NCBI RefSeq assembly: GCF_001428805.1
Contig: NZ_LMIS01000001.1
Location: 1,724,976-1,788,975 of the forward strand
Reading direction: 5' to 3'
DNA: 64,000 nucleotides
Source: Aeromicrobium sp. Root236
GTDB taxonomy: Bacteria; Actinomycetota; Actinomycetes; Propionibacteriales; Nocardioidaceae
A model generated the notes under the pieces. The model saw only the letters and a program-made list of their open reading frames with translations, had not been told where the DNA came from and made no database searches. Both the position numbers and the translations under genes were made by a program. Below are positions 60,681 to 64,000 of this stretch, one piece after another (the first letter of the stretch is position 1; the number at the start of each line of letters is the position of its first letter).

Positions 60681-62993
60681 TCAGAAGTACGAGTCGTCGA
60701 CCTCGATCGTCACCGCATCGCCCGAGACCTGCACGGTGCCCGAGATGCTGATGTCGACCTTGTCGGTGTACTTGCTGTCCGCGTCACCGTCGAACAGTCC
60801 CGGCTCGGTCGCCGTGACCGTTGCGCTGCCTGGCGTCTGGGTCGAGAACGTCCAGCCGCCCTCGTAGTCGGACTCCACCGTGTAGGTCGGCTCCTCCGTG
60901 AGCTTCCACGAGACGTCCTTCAGGTCCGACCAGTACGTCCGGTTGGGGCAACCCTCGGGCTCGGCCTCGTGCCGCTTGATGCAGGCGTCGAGGAACGTCT
61001 TGGCCTGCTGCGCGACCTGGGCCATGAACTGGTTGTTCGGCTCGGCCTCGAACTCCAGGCTCTCCTCGTCCTTGCCGATCGTGACGGTCTTCGCACCGTA
61101 CGACAGCAAGGAGCTGCCGCTGTCGGGTGCGATCTGATACTCCGCCGGGAACGCCGGCAGCGTCACGCCATCGTCGAGCCCCTCCACATCGACGGACAGG
61201 CCGTTGACGTCCAGGGACGACGCCCCCGGAGCCGTCACGGAGACCGTGCCCAGCCCGGGGTCGATGATCTTCCACTCGTCGAAGACCCCGAAGCGCGAGC
61301 CGGTCTTCTCCAACGTCAGCTCCTGGCTCTGCTGCGCGCCGTCGATCGTGTATCGGGCGGTCACGGTCGCCGTGTCACCGTGGGTCTCGACGTCACCGAA
61401 GGACGCCTTGCTGATCGTCGTGTCGCTGGCCTCGAGCACGTCGTCGGTCAGCAGCACGCGCTCGTCCGAGGAGTAGTCGAGGCGGACCAGGTCGAGCGCG
61501 TCGTCGGCGTTGCCGGAGCTGAGCGCATCGAAGTAGGCCTCGGCCTGCTTCTCCGGACCGAAGTACATCTTGTTGGCGACCGAGATCCCGATCACCGCGA
61601 CGATGCCCAGGGCGACGAGGACGCCGACACCGATGAGGATCTTCTTCGTCCGGGCGTCCAGCGCCTGGCCCGCGGCCGGGGGCGGAGCAGTCGCGGGTGC
61701 GGTTCCGGCCGCCTCAGCCGGAGGACCCTCCGGGGCGGCCAGCGGCTCGGGCCTCTGGCCCACGACCCGACGCTGCCAGGCGGCCGGCACCAGGCCGACC
61801 AGCGCCGGCGCGATCGTCCGCGAGCCGAGCTCGGCCGCGGCACCCCAGACCGCGAAGACCAGCAGGAACCACGCCGCCGGGCCGGCCGAGACGCCACCGC
61901 CGACGGCACCACCGAAGCCGGCGTTGAACGACACCGTGGCCAGGAGCGACATCGCCCCACCGGCGATCGCGAAGACCAACGGCGTCCAGACCCAGTGAGC
62001 GGTCGTACGAGGCGCGCCGTCGTGTCGCAGTCGCAGCGTCACAGCGGCAGCGAGCGTGGCGACGACGGCGAACACGATGAGGAGCAGGAAGACCTTGGGC
62101 GCGTCGTCGCTGAACAGCCAGAACGTGTCGGAGTCCGAGTCGGAGCCGCCGAAGAAGCCCCCGAACCCGTTCGCCGACAGCGCCCCGAGATGACCGAGTG
62201 TCAGGGCGAAGATCACCAGGTTGATCAGCGCGACCGGCATCGCCAGGATCGCCTCAGGACTGCCTTCGGCGGCGATGTAGATCGCGATGGCCGGTACGGC
62301 GAGCGCCGAGAACACGAGGAAGTGGACCAGCGCAGCGCGACCGGCATCGAGGGCAGCGACCGGGATCGAGCGGAAGGCGCTCCAGAGCGCGAGCGGACGC
62401 CGGCCGACCAGGGCCACCACGGTCAGGGCCGCAACGCCGAACAGGATCAGCTGGAACTGGCTCGCCCGATAGGACGTGTCGTCCTCACCGGGCGTCAGCA
62501 CCAACGCGATGACGAACGCGATCGTGACGAACGTCAGCGCGGAGGCCACCGCAAGGCTGACCATCCCCTTGACGGTGTTGGCGGGACCGCGCCGTTCGTC
62601 GCGCCTCGAGAGGATCAGCACGACGGCGGTCGCGACCAGCAGGATCGTCAGAGGCACCGCAGTGACCGAGACCTTGCCGCTCATCGCGAAGTCCTCGTCG
62701 CCGGAGTCGAACGAGCCCACGGCCGGGCTGCGGAACGCCATCGCGACGAGCTGGCCGGGCGCCGTCAGGATCCACCACCACGAGACGTCCTCGTCGTCCA
62801 GGCTCACCGCGAGCAGCGCCAGAACCGTCGTGATGCAGGCGGCCACCCACGCCACGGCGTAGCTCAGGGCTCCGATGGTCACGGCCCTGACCAGCGTTGG
62901 CGGCGTCAGGTCGAGCGATGCCAGCCCGTCCGATGCGTCCTTGGGCTTCGGGTCGTTCGTCGGGCTCGGTGTGGTGCTGGCGTCCTCGCTCAT
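60681..62993 (-). CDS. Large multi-pass membrane protein with exported beta-rich domain
   Basis: A 770-residue protein. Residues 1-35 are polar. About 35-420 hold nine to ten helices, with long loops rich in Asp and Gly (FGGSDSDSDTF). A linker of Pro, Ala and Glu (425-460) leads to one more helix (ILIGVGVLVALGIVAVIGISV), followed by about 280 residues likely outside: a DUF4878-like part near EAYFDALSSGNADDALDLV and repeated beta-rich units. I do not know the family. ATG at 62993 has GGGGGA six to seven bases upstream and is preferred over the ATG at 62999. Single gene, convergent with the HNH gene. Confidence 0.8.
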   Translation of the reverse strand: MSEDASTTPSPTNDPKPKDASDGLASLDLTPPTLVRAVTIGALSYAVAWVAACITTVLALLAVSLDDEDVSWWWILTAPGQLVAMAFRSPAVGSFDSGDEDFAMSGKVSVTAVPLTILLVATAVVLILSRRDERRGPANTVKGMVSLAVASALTFVTIAFVIALVLTPGEDDTSYRASQFQLILFGVAALTVVALVGRRPLALWSAFRSIPVAALDAGRAALVHFLVFSALAVPAIAIYIAAEGSPEAILAMPVALINLVIFALTLGHLGALSANGFGGFFGGSDSDSDTFWLFSDDAPKVFLLLIVFAVVATLAAAVTLRLRHDGAPRTTAHWVWTPLVFAIAGGAMSLLATVSFNAGFGGAVGGGVSAGPAAWFLLVFAVWGAAAELGSRTIAPALVGLVPAAWQRRVVGQRPEPLAAPEGPPAEAAGTAPATAPPPAAGQALDARTKKILIGVGVLVALGIVAVIGISVANKMYFGPEKQAEAYFDALSSGNADDALDLVRLDYSSDERVLLTDDVLEASDTTISKASFGDVETHGDTATVTARYTIDGAQQSQELTLEKTGSRFGVFDEWKIIDPGLGTVSVTAPGASSLDVNGLSVDVEGLDDGVTLPAFPAEYQIAPDSGSSLLSYGAKTVTIGKDEESLEFEAEPNNQFMAQVAQQAKTFLDACIKRHEAEPEGCPNRTYWSDLKDVSWKLTEEPTYTVESDYEGGWTFSTQTPGSATVTATEPGLFDGDADSKYTDKVDISISGTVQVSGDAVTIEVDDSYF

Positions 62994-63057
62994 GGTCATT
63001 CCCCCTGTGTGTCCATCGGAATGATGCCATCGCAGCGCGCCTTCCGTGCCGCTTTCG

Positions 63058-63771
63058 TCAGGCTCGGCTCCCGCTGACCGGCCGACTCACCTTCTCGCGG
63101 GTCCACGGCCAGGTCAGGAGTGCCCAGACCACCGCGACGATCGCGATCTCGAGCACGACGAACAACGGCCACGGGCCGAGGTAGTCCAGCAGCGACGAGT
63201 TCTTCGGCAGCCGGTTGAGATAGCCGTAGTTGGTACCGGCGACGACGTTGAAGGCGTACGCGCAGATGGCCCAGGCCAGCGTGATCGCCACGGTCCGCCG
63301 GTATGTGTGCCAGGTGGGCAGGATCCGCAGGCCGGGCACCAGGAACAGGGACGACCAGACGATCAGCAGGTGCATGCCCCAGAACATCAGGAACCGGGGG
63401 TCAGGGAAGTCCGACGCGAGATCCGGCGTCAGCATGCCCTGGGTCGTGAGCGTGATGCCCCAGAGGTACGTGATCGTCGCGGTGAGACGGTTGCGCGTCC
63501 ACAGCGCGTGCACCGCGAACATCCACGCGAGGTCGCAGAGCTGGAACGGCAGCGAGGTCTGCAGGTTCCACTCATCGGGCGTGAGCTGCAGGATCTGCAG
63601 CGGCACCGTGACCGCGAGGATGGCGATCGCGAACGTACGCCTGACCGCCTGCTCCGCCGGTCCGCGCAGCCGCCGACCAGCCAGCACCACCAGGACGGCG
63701 CCGACCGCGAAGACGGCCAGCACCGTCACGTGCGACGGGCCGTACGTCTCGAATCGATCGGCGGCCAGCAT
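63058..63771 (-). CDS. TIGR02206/YwaF-family membrane protein
   Basis: A 237-residue protein with about seven helices. It matches the TIGR02206 family through FETYGPSHVTVL at the start, SLPFQLCDLAWMFAVHALWT, LMFWGMHLLIVWSSLFLV and NVVAGTNYGYLNRLPKNSSLLDYLGPWP in outline. Histidines in helices (GPSH, MHLL) and the Asn-Tyr-rich loop are conserved features. Function is unknown in the family. Monocistronic; the next gene upstream is an SDR fragment at the right edge. Confidence 0.88.
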   Translation of the reverse strand: MLAADRFETYGPSHVTVLAVFAVGAVLVVLAGRRLRGPAEQAVRRTFAIAILAVTVPLQILQLTPDEWNLQTSLPFQLCDLAWMFAVHALWTRNRLTATITYLWGITLTTQGMLTPDLASDFPDPRFLMFWGMHLLIVWSSLFLVPGLRILPTWHTYRRTVAITLAWAICAYAFNVVAGTNYGYLNRLPKNSSLLDYLGPWPLFVVLEIAIVAVVWALLTWPWTREKVSRPVSGSRA

Positions 63772-63805
63772 GCGATGACGCTAGCCGATCAGCGACCGGC
63801 AGGCG

Positions 63806-64000
63806 TCAGCCCTGGGCGAGGAGCGACACGTGGTTCCACGTCTCCCAGGTCTCGAGCCTGCGCGCGTAGTCGGCCTTCGCGATCTCGAGCGGCGCGGCGC
63901 CGAAGAAGACCCGCAGCGGCGGCTCATCCGCGTCGACGACCTCGAGGATCGCGGCCGCCGACGCATTCGGGTCGCCCGGAGTCGCGTTGCGCTGCGCGCG
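63806..64000 (-). CDS. Short-chain dehydrogenase, C-terminal fragment (cut by window edge)
   Basis: I read the last 64 codons by hand from the right edge to the stop at 63806. The peptide includes TPGDPNASAAAILEVVDADE and PPLRVFFGAAPLEIAKADYA, then ends in WNHVSLLAQG. A GDP-x-A-A-x-AI-L-x-V-V stretch followed by PPLR-x-x-x-G is the usual C-terminus of SDR oxidoreductases with a substrate-lid extension. The cofactor and active sites lie outside the window, so the substrate cannot be judged. Confidence 0.7.
   Translation of the reverse strand, partial: RAQRNATPGDPNASAAAILEVVDADEPPLRVFFGAAPLEIAKADYARRLETWETWNHVSLLAQG

Overview
The window is GC-rich DNA with tightly packed genes. Many neighbouring genes overlap at their stop and start codons (ATGA or GTGA), GTG starts are common, and the hexamer CGTACG recurs throughout. 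Together with a SigK/RskA locus, a LexA-type SOS box, a 13E12-like HNH protein and a Pls-type peptide synthetase, this points to an actinobacterium. My guess is Nocardioidaceae (Aeromicrobium or Nocardioides), but that is an inference from style and gene content, not from a marker gene. No stretch longer than about 300 bases lacks a gene.

Layout. 0-2 kb: leftward ABC exporter (two ATPases and a cut permease). 2.1-5.6 kb: leftward five-gene operon with a membrane protein, a membrane-anchored molybdopterin reductase, a methyltransferase, a DUF2064 protein and a GT2 glycosyltransferase; a GT39-like membrane protein and a two-component system follow on the other strand (5.7-8.8 kb). 8.8-10.7 kb: sugar-nucleotide epimerase coupled to an MTA phosphorylase. 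10.8-14.3 kb: SigK island (lipoprotein, sigK, rskA, cyclopropane synthase). 14.4-15.3 kb: PPK2. 15.4-21.1 kb: PPTase, M1 aminopeptidase and a 1302-residue adenylation-carrier-membrane synthetase that looks like an epsilon-polylysine synthetase.

21.3-47.7 kb is a large sugar catabolic region. It holds three FadR-type regulators, a CUT1 importer lacking its ATPase, a complete CUT2 importer, three enolase-superfamily proteins, two mutarotases, two aldo/keto reductases and a secreted beta-helix protein. The enzymes of the non-phosphorylating oxidative L-fucose route (fucose dehydrogenase, fuconolactonase, fuconate dehydratase, keto-deoxyfuconate dehydrogenase, diketo acid hydrolase) are all present. 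A second set (Zn alcohol dehydrogenase, SDR, KDPG aldolase, KDG kinase) feeds an Entner-Doudoroff style branch. Palindromes related to TCATACGTATGA stand before several of these transcription units and probably define a local regulon.

47.9-49.1 kb: small lipoprotein, tRNA-Tyr and YajQ. 49.2-57.7 kb: complex I operon with the order nuoA-B-C-H-I-J-K-L-M-N, lacking nuoD, E, F and G. A tandem array of a dispersed repeat lies exactly at the nuoC-nuoH junction. 57.8-64 kb: SnoaL-like protein with an ATP-grasp-like protein, an SOS-box-controlled DUF222/HNH protein, two membrane proteins and the end of an SDR gene.

The most interesting items are: a perfect 14-bp hairpin that hides the ribosome binding site of the histidine kinase; the polylysine-synthetase-like locus with its nested upstream palindromes; the nuo operon without nuoD beside a repeat array; and the shared operator family of the fucose region.
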